The position numbers and the translations under genes were made by a program. The notes beneath the pieces were generated by a model that was not told where the DNA came from, searched no databases, and saw only the letters and a list, made by a program, of their open reading frames with translations. Below, in pieces: positions 10,001 to 18,021 of a stretch of DNA of 32,133 bases. Position 1 is the stretch's first letter; each line of letters opens with the position of its first letter. The stretch is from assembly GCA_049999765.1 (NCBI GenBank), contig JBNGIQ010009616.1, positions 1 through 32,133 on the forward strand, written 5' to 3'. Origin of the DNA: Phaeoceros laevis (Eukaryota > Anthocerotophyta > Anthocerotopsida > Notothyladales).

Positions 10001-11078
10001 CCTGCCCCTGGGAAAGCAGCTGGATGGAGAGATCAATAAGCGAGGAATGCGAGGTGATGGGGTAGTAGCTGCAGCACTAGTTAATATGTATGCAAAGTGT
10101 GGGAGCATCTTTGATTCACAGCGAGTGTTTGACTCACTTCCGGAACGAGGCATCGAGGCTTGGGGTGCGCTAATAGGTGGATATGCTCGCCAAGGAGACA
10201 GTGAGGTTGTGTTTAACTTGCTTGACAGAATGACATGGGAAGGCGTACAACCTGATGGCGTCACCTTTCTTAGTGTGCTGACAGTATGCAGTCATGCGGG
10301 TCTAGTGGTCAAAGGCCGCATGTACTTTGAGGCGATGAGGACAGATTATGGCATCACTGCAACTGTAGACCACTTCACATGCCTCATAGATCTTCTTGGG
10401 CGTGCAGGTCATCTGGGTGAGGCGCTGGAGGTGGCCAACACCATGCCTTTCCCACCTAATGTTGCTGTGTGGCTCACGCTGTTAGGTGCTTGCCAGAAGT
10501 GGAATAACGTTGAGATTGGGCAGCAGGCTTTTGAGGCTGCAGTGAGGTTGGATGAAGAAGAGGCCTCAACTTATGTATTGATGTCCAACATTTATTCAAA
10601 GGCTGAAATGTGGGAGGAGGCAAAGGAGATGCAGTCAAGGAGAAAGAAATTTGGGGCATGGAAAGAGCCAGGCCAGAGCTGTTGGACTGACCTGGGTGGA
10701 GTAGTGCACACGTTTGTAGTTGGGGACAAGAAGCATTCTGAGAGTGAAGGTATCTATGCAAGGCTGGAACAACTAGTCCCCAAACTGAAGAAGGAAGGAT
10801 ATGTCCCCCACCTGCATTCATCGCTGCGGGATGTATCTGATGACGAGAAGGAAGCTGAGCTGCGTGGGCACAGCGAGAAATTGGCTATTGCATATGCCCT
10901 GAATAAGACACCAGAGGGTACAACTATACGAATTGTGAAAAATCTGCGTGTGTGTGTGGACTGTCACACAGCAACAGCTTTCATTTCAAAAGTAGAAAAC
11001 CGAACCATCATCTGCCGGGATGCAACTCGCTTCCATGTGTACAAAGAGGGGAGATGTTCCTGCGGGGACTATTGGTAG
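7083..11078 (+). CDS. Gene B: full-length PLS-DYW PPR RNA-editing factor
   Basis: At 1331 residues this is the longest and best-preserved copy. By family knowledge it binds a specific organellar transcript and deaminates C to U. The start is the aligned ATG shared by all six copies (MAPNCCQELQEVL). The conserved block KQYFADPTLWWDN is at about 16-28. PPR motifs begin near residue 98 and make nine triplets of about 104 residues (WNAMIAGYAQQG / LLQACASVG..HEGKQLHA / LVNMYAKCGSLEDARRLFD). P2-L2-S2-E1-E2 follow, with the PG box near 1196. The DYW domain is complete: the HSEK active site (His1263, Glu1265), zinc-type CVDCH (Cys1291, Cys1294), then His1318 and Cys1325/Cys1327, ending CSCGDYW. No break is visible. 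A putative intron lies 225 nt past the stop. The canonical DYW ending argues for C-to-U rather than the variant linked to U-to-C editing. No obvious transit peptide is visible, so an upstream exon cannot be excluded. Confidence 0.93.
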   Translation: MAPNCCQELQEVLGKQYFADPTLWWDNRWIEPAPWHHDFKHNKSKVALRLTNRQKLAWLDSKLAMLDAGMKKTAGSASPSIPFQRALPAQEGQVEVGMCRKLCEGGSISDSVNALKLLVQRGCPVPNNLYYRVLKGCITQKNLALGRCIHSLSVKSGYEGDAFLATQLIGLYASHGRLDEAMRVFAKVPAPNAYNWATIIFAYAKQGGAPAAAQAIRMYRQMRDSNTVKPDNCVYSAVLKACATSGDLVAGKEVHAHILASPGKPDRFVQAGLVNMYAKCGSLENARRLFDRLPNRNVVTWNAMIAGYAQQGLCEKALSLYKSMQLEALIPPDSVTYACLLQACAIAGVGALNEGKQLHAEIKERGLQEDLVLGGSLVNMYAKCGSLEGARRLFDKLRQRNVVTWTAMLAGYAQHGMGQEALSLYSNMQQEGLILPNPVTYVCLLQACASVGGGALHEGKQLHAEIKERGLQDDVVLGNSLVNMYAKCGSFEDARHLFNRLPERTVVAWTAMITGYVQQGMAREALSLYSCMEQEGLTYPNSVTYICLLQACASIGIGALHEGKHLHAQMKQHGLQEDVVLGGSLVNMYAKCGSLEDARQLFDKLPERNVVTWNAMIAGYAQQGRGKEALCLYKSMQQEDLIHPNTVTYANLVQACASVGVEALQEGKWVHAQIKERGLQEEVALGGSLVNMYAKCGSLQDAQKLFDRLPERNVVMWTAILAGYAQQGMGQEALGIYSSMQQEGLIPPNSVTYVCLLQACASVGAGALYDGKQLHAQIKERGLEDDVFLGGSLVNMYVKCGSLEDARRLFDSLPERTVVAWTAMLAGYAQQGKGQEALSLYSSMKQEGLSPPDCVTFVCLLQACASVGVGAFHEGKQLHAQIKELGLHEGVVLGGSLVNMYSKCGSLEDARRLFDTLPERNVVTWNAMLAGYAQQEMGQEALDLYSSMQQEGIVPPDSVTYVCLLQACAAVAALPLGKQLDGEINKRGMRGDGVVAAALVNMYAKCGSIFDSQRVFDSLPERGIEAWGALIGGYARQGDSEVVFNLLDRMTWEGVQPDGVTFLSVLTVCSHAGLVVKGRMYFEAMRTDYGITATVDHFTCLIDLLGRAGHLGEALEVANTMPFPPNVAVWLTLLGACQKWNNVEIGQQAFEAAVRLDEEEASTYVLMSNIYSKAEMWEEAKEMQSRRKKFGAWKEPGQSCWTDLGGVVHTFVVGDKKHSESEGIYARLEQLVPKLKKEGYVPHLHSSLRDVSDDEKEAELRGHSEKLAIAYALNKTPEGTTIRIVKNLRVCVDCHTATAFISKVENRTIICRDATRFHVYKEGRCSCGDYW

Positions 11079-12911
11079 GTGAAGGGAGGTTTCTGCTATG
11101 GCTCAGTTCTCTGGTAAACACTGCTTCCCTGCTTCCACTGAGTTGTTCAGTGAAATTTTGAAGAATGAAGAGAGAATATGAGTTACATTGATGCTAGGTG
11201 CTCTTCTTGGTTCAATCTGGCTTGCAACAGAATGTCAACAAAGATTGTGATCCTTCCAAGAACCTCGCCAGTGCTGATGGGCATTGCTTTATGATCACCT
11301 GCGGTATGTTTGATGTTGTGGGATGGTTGCTGGTGTCACCATTTCAGGTTTTATCTGCATTGGAAGTCATTGCCTCTGTCTTTCTCTGAGCAGGTGGGCA
11401 AAGGAAGCAGACACCTGTATTGCAAAGAGCAAAGACCAAGAAGCCAAGCACTGGAGATGCAGACAGTGGAGTCACGTGCTGCTGATATGTTTTGGCCGAA
11501 AACCAGGCTCTGAGAGATGTTTAAGGTACGATCTGCTTGTTCTCGCTGGTGCTAACCTATCTAAACAGGTCAAGTGCTTGTGGTGGTAAAGATTAACATT
11601 GCGATTCATGCTTAGTATACATGGATAGCTTATTTGCTGCAGGAACTTGAGGCTATGTTAACGATTTTTGGCTCCAAAACAAGGGCTCCTTGGCATCCGA
11701 CATGAGAGGGTGAAGGCGAGCACCTCTATCAACTTAAGGAGGTTTGCATCCACGTGGCCTATTATAGCATTCAACAATGTAGGCTCGTTGGGGTGACCTG
11801 ACAGGGCAGGAATATATTTGTAACTTAGTGAGCATTTCGAAAGCAGTTCGAAAGACGAGCCATGTGAAATAAGGGGCAGTTGGACGGCCGTGTGCAGCCG
11901 TTAACAGAAAGGGCCTGAGGTTTTCATTGAGCCACTTCGGTTGTAGGGTTGTAGAGGGAGGACCTGTCGTCCACCACGGCTGCAACCCCAACTGATTAGC
12001 TGATTATGCCGTGTTGTAGGAATTTGTGTATTACTAATGGCGGCTCGTAAAGAGCTTTTTACTGAGCTAGTATGCTGGTATGCTGGATGTTGAGGCTGAA
12101 AAAAGGGGAAGGGAAAGCTGGAGGCTACGGTGGCGAACTGAGAAGGGTATTGGAATAGCAGGAGCGGCTGAGCGTTGCATACCCGCCCATGGCTAGCTGT
12201 CCCATGCCTGTGTGTCTTGCGTTATTGATGTCATTGTGGTATGTTGTCCTGCTCTAACATACTCTTGGCTTCTTGCCCACCCAAACACCCTCTTCTTCTA
12301 ACAGACTATCACGGTGGCTAGCTTTCTCATGCCCCGTGTATTCAAGTACTGGTCGTGGCTCCTGAGCTTTGTATGGTGGTGACCTTTCTATGGAATGGAT
12401 GGGGTCAGGAAAAAGCTCGTGAGCCCTTGGGTTCGCGTGTAAGCTTACAAGCTTACATTGCCGGTGCCAGAACTGCGTTCATGCACACGCACCACTGATG
12501 CGATGGTTGTCGTTAGCCGAGCCTCTTGCAGGTCGTAGGAAGCATCATCCCCGTTGTGCTTAGACGACCCCCAGATTGAACCCGGTTGGCGCAGGCAGTC
12601 GGAAGCTGGTGCTTCAGTGCTTTTCGGCGAAATCAGTCTTGACAGTGAGGCTGTAAGAAGAAGGGGCTGTTTCCGGCTTGCGTGCCAGATCCATTCTGCC
12701 TCATTGTCGTGCCGGCATCACCATCTTGAAGCAGCCAGCTGTCTCGACTGACAGCCGTTGGATTGGATAGACTACATGATTGTCGCTAGCCCCCGCGCGC
12801 TGAGGCAGCGCATGCGAGGACTTTTACCTGAGAGTCTTGGCGGTGGACCTGAGCCACCCAGCACGAAAGGTGTTGGTTTGCCAGAAGTTGTGAATCCTGT
12901 GGACACAAGGA
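11079..12911. other. B-C intergenic region
   Basis: The first 500 bp is B's probable 3'-UTR, which shares blocks with the regions behind C, E and F (intron at 11304-11393; block near 11484-11540 with aaaaccaggct and gtacgatctgct). Positions 11600-12540 hold no recognisable gene. A possible short intron-like unit (GTATG at 12239, pyrimidine-rich tract and AG at 12304) and an 8-bp tandem aagcttac repeat near 12440 are noted without a function. From about 12590 the leader homologous to those of B and E begins. A frame there reads ALRQRMRGLLPESLGGGPEP, matching gene A's leader (ELKQRMQGLIAETTG), but it is out of frame with C. Confidence 0.5.
11304..11393 (+). other. Putative 3'-UTR intron of gene B
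   Basis: The donor context is GCG|GTATGTTTGATG and the acceptor is TTTCTCTGAGCAG|GT, giving 90 nt. The same donor motif and a pyrimidine-rich acceptor at similar spacing occur behind C, E and F. The bases just after the acceptor (gggcaaaggaagc) match the bases after the acceptors of C and F. It lies 225 nt downstream of B's stop codon. Confidence 0.55.
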
Positions 12912-15900
12912 ATGCCTCCAGAAAAGCTGCAGGAAGTTGTATGTAAACAGTTTTTCGCAGATCCGACACAGTGGAGGGATGAAAGATGGAGCAAGCCATC
13001 TCCCCGGCATCCTGATTTCAAACACAAGGAGTCCAAGGTCGCCCTTTGGCTAAACAATTGGCACAAGCCTGCTTGGGTGGACGCACAACTAGCCACCTGT
13101 GACGCTGGGGTGAAGAAGACTCCCGAGTCTGTATCCACTTTAGTTCAGTCGCAAGAACCTTTTGAGGGCCATTCAGAGGTCAGAATATGCAGAGAACTAT
13201 GCGAGGATGGACGAATTTCTGACGCTGTGGATGCATTAAGACTACTGGTGCAGCGAGGGTGCCATGTCCCGAACATTCTCTTCTATCGTGTCCTCAAGAG
13301 GTGCATCGTGCACAAGGACCTGGTTTCGGGCAGATGCATCGATGCTCTCGCTGTCAAGAGCGGGTATGAAGGAGACGCATTCTTGGCCACCCAACTCATC
13401 GGTCTGTACGCCTCGCACAGGAGGTTGGAGGAAGCAATGCGGGTCTTTAACAAAGTCTCTAGACCGAATTCCTACAACTGGGCTACCATCATATTTGCGT
13501 ATGCTAGATATGGGGGTGCTACTGGGGCTGCAGAGGCTATACGACTGTATGGACAAATGTGTGGGTCAACTACCGTTAAGCCTGACGACCGTATCTATTC
13601 CGCAGTCTTGAAAGCTTGTGCCACTGCGGGGAATTTAGTAACCGGCAAAGAGGTCCACGCTCATATTCTTGCCAGTCCACGGAAGCCAGACAGATTTGTT
13701 CAGGCTGGGCTGGTTGATATGTATGCAAAATGCGGTAGCTTAAAGGCTGCTCGCAACTTATTTGACAGACTCCCAGACAGGAATGTTGTAATTTGGAATA
13801 CGATGATTGCAGGGTACGCCCAGCACGGGATGGGTCCGGAAGCCCTTGGTCTTTACATCGCTATGCAACAGGAAGGCCTCGTATCTCCTGATTCTGTTAC
13901 GTTTGTTTGTCTTCTGCAGGCATGTGCCAGCGTAGGTGTAACAGCTCTTCGTGAGGGAAAGCAGGTGCATGCCCAGTTAAGAGAACGAGGACTGCAAGAG
14001 GATGTGGTTCTAGGCGGCAGCTTGATTAACATGTATGCAAAATGTGGTAGCTTAGATGATGCTCGCCAATTGTTCGACAGGCTCCCGCAAAGAAATGTTG
14101 TAACATGGAACGCAATGATAGCAGGATATGTGCAGCAGGGATTGGGTCAAGAAGCCCTTAATCTTTACAGGAGGATGCAGCAAGAGGGCCTCATCCCTCC
14201 GAATTCTGTTACCTATGCATGCCTGCTGCAGGCGTCTGCCAGTATAGGTGTAGGAGCTCTTGATGAAGGAAAGCAGCTTCATGCACAGATAAAAGAACAA
14301 GGGCAGCACGAGGAAGTGTATTTAGCCGGAAGCTTGGTTAACATGTATGCAAAATGTGGAAGCTTAGAGAATGCTCGCCGATTTTTCGACGGACTTCCTA
14401 CAAAGAATATTGTTACATGGACTGCGATGTTTGCGGGGTATGCTCAGCAGGGCATGGGTCAGGAAGCCCTGAAGCTGTACAGCAGTATGCAACTGGAGGG
14501 CCTCATTGCCCCCAATTCTGTAACATACGTATGCCTAATCCAGGCTTGTGCGAGTGTGGGTGTTGAAGCTCTGCTTGAGGGACAGCAGCTTCATGCACAA
14601 ATCAAGGAACGAGGACTGGAAAAAGACGTCGTTCTAGGTGGCAGCTTGGTTAACATGTATGCAAAATGTGGTAGCTTAGAGGATGCTCGGGAACTGTTCG
14701 ACAGACTTCCAGAGAGGAATCTTGTGACATGGAACACGATGATTGCAGGGTATGCCCAGCAGGGAATGGGTCAGGAAGCCCTTAGTCTTTACAATAGTAT
14801 GAAACTGGAACACCTCATTCAACCCAATTGCGTTACATATGCATGCCTGCTGCAGGCATGTGCAGCTTTAGGTCTAGGAGGTCTTCAGGAGGGAAAGCAG
14901 CTGCATGGACTGATCGATGAACAACTACTGCAGCAGGATGTGGTTCTAGGGGGCTGCTTAGTTAACATGTATTCGAAATGTGGTGCCTTGGAGCATGCTC
15001 GCAGATTGTTTGACAAACTTACAGAGAAAAATGCTGTAGCATGGACCGCCATGCTTGCAGGTTACGCCCAGCAGGGACTGGGTGAGGAAGCCCTTAGTCT
15101 CTTCAGCAGTATGGAACAGGAAGGCATTAGTCTTCCGGATTCTGTAACATATGTATGCCTGCTGCAGGCATGTGGCAGTGTAGGGGTAGGAGCACTTGAA
15201 CAGGGAAAGAAGCTGCACGCAAAGATCAAGGAACAAGGACTCCATGATGATGTGGTTCTAGGCGGCAGCCTGGTTAACATGTACGTAAAGTGTGGTAGCT
15301 TAGAGGATGCTCGCCGATTGTTCGACATACTTCCAGAGAGGTCTGTTATAGCATGGACTGCGATGCTCGCTGGTTATGCCCAGCAGGGGATGGGGCAGGA
15401 AGCTCTTACTCTCTATAGTAGTATGCAACAGGAGGGCCTCACTCCTCCTAATTCTGTGACATTCCTATCCCTCCTACAGGCATGTGCCAGTGTAGGTGCA
15501 GGAGCTCTTAATGAGGGCAAGCAGCTGCATGCGCAGATCAAAGAACGAGGACTGCAAGAGGATGTAGTTCTAGGTGGCAGCTTGGTTAACCTGTATGCAA
15601 AATGCAGTAGCTTACAGGATGCTCGGCAATTATTTGACCGACTTCCAGAGAGGAATGTTGTAGCATGGAACTCTATGCTTGCTGCTTATGCCCAGCAGGA
15701 TATGGGTGAGGAAGCCCTTAGTCTCTACAGCAGTATGTTACAGGAAGGCCTCACTCCTGACTCTATTACCTTCCTTTGCCTGTTGCAGGCATGTGGGGCT
15801 GTAGCGGCTCTGTCATTGGGAAAGCAGCTGCATGCAGAGATTCAGGAACGGGGAATGCAAGGTGATGTGGTTTTGGGAGCAGCACTGGTGAATATGTATG

Positions 15901-16625
15901 CAAAGTGTGGGAGTATGTTCGATTCACAGCAAGTGTTTGATTTACTCCCTGAAAGAAGCGTTGAGGCTTGGGGTGCACTGCTAGGTGGATATGCCCGTGA
16001 AGGAAATAGTGAGGTTGTGTTTGACTTGTTTGATCGGATGACTTCAGAAGGCATGCAGCCCGATGGCATCACTTTCCTTAGTGTCCTGACAGTGTGCAGT
16101 CATGCCGGTTTAGTGGGCGAAGGCCGAAAATACTTCGAGGGGATGAGGGAATATGGTGTCAGTGCAACCTTAGACCACTTCACATGCATGATGGATCTGC
16201 TGGGGCGTGCAGGTCATGTGGGTGAGGCGCTAGAGATGGCCAAGTCCATGCCTTACCCTCCTAACGGTGCTGTGTGGCACACGCTGTTAGGTGCTTGCCA
16301 GAAGTGGAGTAACGTTGAGGTTGGGGAACAGGCTTTTGATTTTGCAGTGAAGCTGGACAGGAAAAACCCCGCATCCTATGTTTTGATGTCCAATATTTAT
16401 GCAAGGGCTGAAATGTGGGAGGAGGCAAAGGAGATGCAGTCAAGGAGAAGAACATGTGAGGCGTGGAAGACGCCAGGTCAGAGTTGGTGGACGGACATGA
16501 CTGGAGTGGTGCACACATTTGTAGTTGGGGACAAGAAACATCCTGAGAGTGAAGGTATGTATGCAAGGATTGAACAGCTAGTCCCCAAACAGAAGAACGA
16601 AGGTTATGTGCCCCACCTGCGTTAA
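12912..16625 (+). CDS. Gene C: PLS-class PPR protein truncated before the DYW domain
   Basis: The product is 1237 residues from the aligned ATG (MPPEKLQEVVCKQFFADPTQ). The conserved block HPDFKHKESKVALWL is at about 33-47. PPR motifs start near residue 92 and form nine triplets, then P2-L2-S2 (DHFTCMMDLLGRAGHVGEAL) and E1/E2 (PGQSWWTDMTG). It ends inside the E2-DYW linker at YVPHLR, where a TAA replaces the normal continuation. The deaminase domain is represented only by a decayed remnant downstream, which has lost both the HxE and the CxxCH segments. The reading frame before the stop is clean over more than 3.7 kb, so an E-type protein acting with a DYW partner is possible; a recent pseudogene is the alternative. 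One S motif reads LYAKCSSLQDA instead of MYAKCGSLEDA. It sits in tandem with B and D on the same strand, each with its own leader, so it is not an operon. Confidence 0.87.
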   Translation: MPPEKLQEVVCKQFFADPTQWRDERWSKPSPRHPDFKHKESKVALWLNNWHKPAWVDAQLATCDAGVKKTPESVSTLVQSQEPFEGHSEVRICRELCEDGRISDAVDALRLLVQRGCHVPNILFYRVLKRCIVHKDLVSGRCIDALAVKSGYEGDAFLATQLIGLYASHRRLEEAMRVFNKVSRPNSYNWATIIFAYARYGGATGAAEAIRLYGQMCGSTTVKPDDRIYSAVLKACATAGNLVTGKEVHAHILASPRKPDRFVQAGLVDMYAKCGSLKAARNLFDRLPDRNVVIWNTMIAGYAQHGMGPEALGLYIAMQQEGLVSPDSVTFVCLLQACASVGVTALREGKQVHAQLRERGLQEDVVLGGSLINMYAKCGSLDDARQLFDRLPQRNVVTWNAMIAGYVQQGLGQEALNLYRRMQQEGLIPPNSVTYACLLQASASIGVGALDEGKQLHAQIKEQGQHEEVYLAGSLVNMYAKCGSLENARRFFDGLPTKNIVTWTAMFAGYAQQGMGQEALKLYSSMQLEGLIAPNSVTYVCLIQACASVGVEALLEGQQLHAQIKERGLEKDVVLGGSLVNMYAKCGSLEDARELFDRLPERNLVTWNTMIAGYAQQGMGQEALSLYNSMKLEHLIQPNCVTYACLLQACAALGLGGLQEGKQLHGLIDEQLLQQDVVLGGCLVNMYSKCGALEHARRLFDKLTEKNAVAWTAMLAGYAQQGLGEEALSLFSSMEQEGISLPDSVTYVCLLQACGSVGVGALEQGKKLHAKIKEQGLHDDVVLGGSLVNMYVKCGSLEDARRLFDILPERSVIAWTAMLAGYAQQGMGQEALTLYSSMQQEGLTPPNSVTFLSLLQACASVGAGALNEGKQLHAQIKERGLQEDVVLGGSLVNLYAKCSSLQDARQLFDRLPERNVVAWNSMLAAYAQQDMGEEALSLYSSMLQEGLTPDSITFLCLLQACGAVAALSLGKQLHAEIQERGMQGDVVLGAALVNMYAKCGSMFDSQQVFDLLPERSVEAWGALLGGYAREGNSEVVFDLFDRMTSEGMQPDGITFLSVLTVCSHAGLVGEGRKYFEGMREYGVSATLDHFTCMMDLLGRAGHVGEALEMAKSMPYPPNGAVWHTLLGACQKWSNVEVGEQAFDFAVKLDRKNPASYVLMSNIYARAEMWEEAKEMQSRRRTCEAWKTPGQSWWTDMTGVVHTFVVGDKKHPESEGMYARIEQLVPKQKNEGYVPHLR

Positions 16626-16813
16626 TTGGTGGTGGGCATACCTGATGATGAGAAAGAAACTGAGTTGTGTCATCGCATATGCCCTGAATAAGACACCTGA
16701 GGGGTCGACTATGCAAATTGTAAGAAATCTGTTAGGAGGAGTTAAATATTGAACAGAGAGCGTCTTTTCAGGTAATTATTCTGGGGAAGTTTTCCTGTGG
16801 GGATTATTGGTAG
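16626..16813 (+). pseudogene. Decayed DYW-domain remnant behind gene C
   Basis: After the stop the sequence still aligns to the DYW domain in pieces: DDEKETELC, then directly IAYALNKTPEG, then IVRNL, and finally FSCGDYW with its own stop at 16790-16813. A deletion between ELC and IAYAL removed the HSEK active site. Another after NL removed the CxxCH zinc site. The last codons are intact, so this is internal deletion rather than replacement of the 3' end. Confidence 0.85.
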
Positions 16814-16909
16814 GTGATCTGACGGCAACCTGTTCATCGACAGCGACCTGTGATGCATCCAGGGAGGTACTGGCTGTCCTGATCGGCAGTCGCTCCACTG
16901 TCACCTGCG

Positions 16910-17009
16910 GTATGTTTGATGCTGCGGTCATGTTTTAATTTTGCTTCTGCCCCCACAGCTTCATCAGCCTCAAACTTAGTTCTCTTCGTTTCTTTAACAG
17001 TGACTACAG
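16910..17009 (+). other. Putative 3'-UTR intron behind gene C
   Basis: The donor GCG|GTATGTTTGATG is identical to that behind gene B. Two candidate acceptors lie close together: TTTCTTTAACAG at 17000 (91 nt) and GACTACAG at 17009 (100 nt). The second places the following ggcgaaaggaagc in register with B and F. The interior is much more diverged than the splice signals. Confidence 0.45.
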
Positions 17010-18021
17010 CGGGCGAAAGGAAGCATGCATCTTTACTCCATATAGCCATTAAAAAGCCAATTGCTGGTGGTAACCACGACTGCAGATATATGCTTGGCTT
17101 TAGGACGCACAACTAGGCTTGGAGGGTACGATGTCCTCGTAATTGGCAGAGGTAAGCTGTTCATGTGCTTTGCTTCAGGACTTCAGGGTTAGTACATGGA
17201 TTGTTTTTTGGTTGCAGGGTTTCGTTCTCAACCTAGGGAGTTTCTTAAAATGGATGAAGTCAAGTCAGGTCCAGTTGCAAGCTGAAGAGTGGAGTTCTTT
17301 CTCGAATCTAGGGGGTCTGAGTACCCGTCACAGGTCACAGAAGTGCAAGGTCAGCTTGGATTAGTCTGTCTCGAGTCCTGAAGTGAAACTCATCTACGGA
17401 TTCTGCTAAGCAAAGCGAATGTTTGACGGCTTTCTTGTCACAAGTCTTCTCATCCACCCAGATTGCCAAGGCAAAGGCTTTTCAAATACGTCAGAATCCA
17501 AACCTCATGCAACCTCTAATCTTGGAGTCGCGTCACCATGCTTGGCATTGTGGTCGGGAAAGCCTTGTTCTTGACGGGTGGGGGGGAGGAGTCCTGGGGA
17601 CGTGTTTCGCTGCGTATACTGCTAAATCAACCATAGAGGCGGGTGTTCATATCGCGAGCTGTCGGGCACACTGCTTCAGGTGGTCCAGGGCGGAGCTGAG
17701 TTGGAGGCGTTGATTACTGGGTTGCAATCATTCTGCGCTCTGCAGCGTGTAGCACGACTAGCACCTGATGAGCCTAATCAGTCCATCAGAAAAAGTTCGG
17801 CGTGCAGAGAGAGCTGTCGAGACGAAGCCATAAGAGGTCCAAGCAACCCCACGGGAGGGCGGTTTAACACGACCACGTTGACCTTGGTGAGCTCAGGCAC
17901 AAGGAAGGCGGGGCGTCAAGGCCGTCAGCGTTTGGCAAAACCAGGCTTGTCAATAGTAGGTGTGGTGTGCCGAGAGTTGTGCATTCTGTGAACAGGAAGG
18001 GATGCCTACACCGGAAGTTCT
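17010..18021. other. C-D intergenic region
   Basis: The first 120 bp continues the shared 3' block (caactaggcttgg, then gtacgatgtcct near 17112-17137). Positions 17140-17740 contain only short open frames I do not recognise. From about 17745 a leader homologous to the region before gene B begins (cacgactag at 17752, and gcaacc..acgggaggg near 17840-17859), but it is shorter, so part of the ancestral leader is deleted. The aligned ATG of the family is at 18002. Confidence 0.45.

Noticed and set aside
12239-12304. A 66-nt intron-like unit (GTATG ... pyrimidine tract, AG) upstream of gene C
   Set aside because: It is a single occurrence with no counterpart before the other copies and could easily be chance; mentioned only in the intergenic entry.
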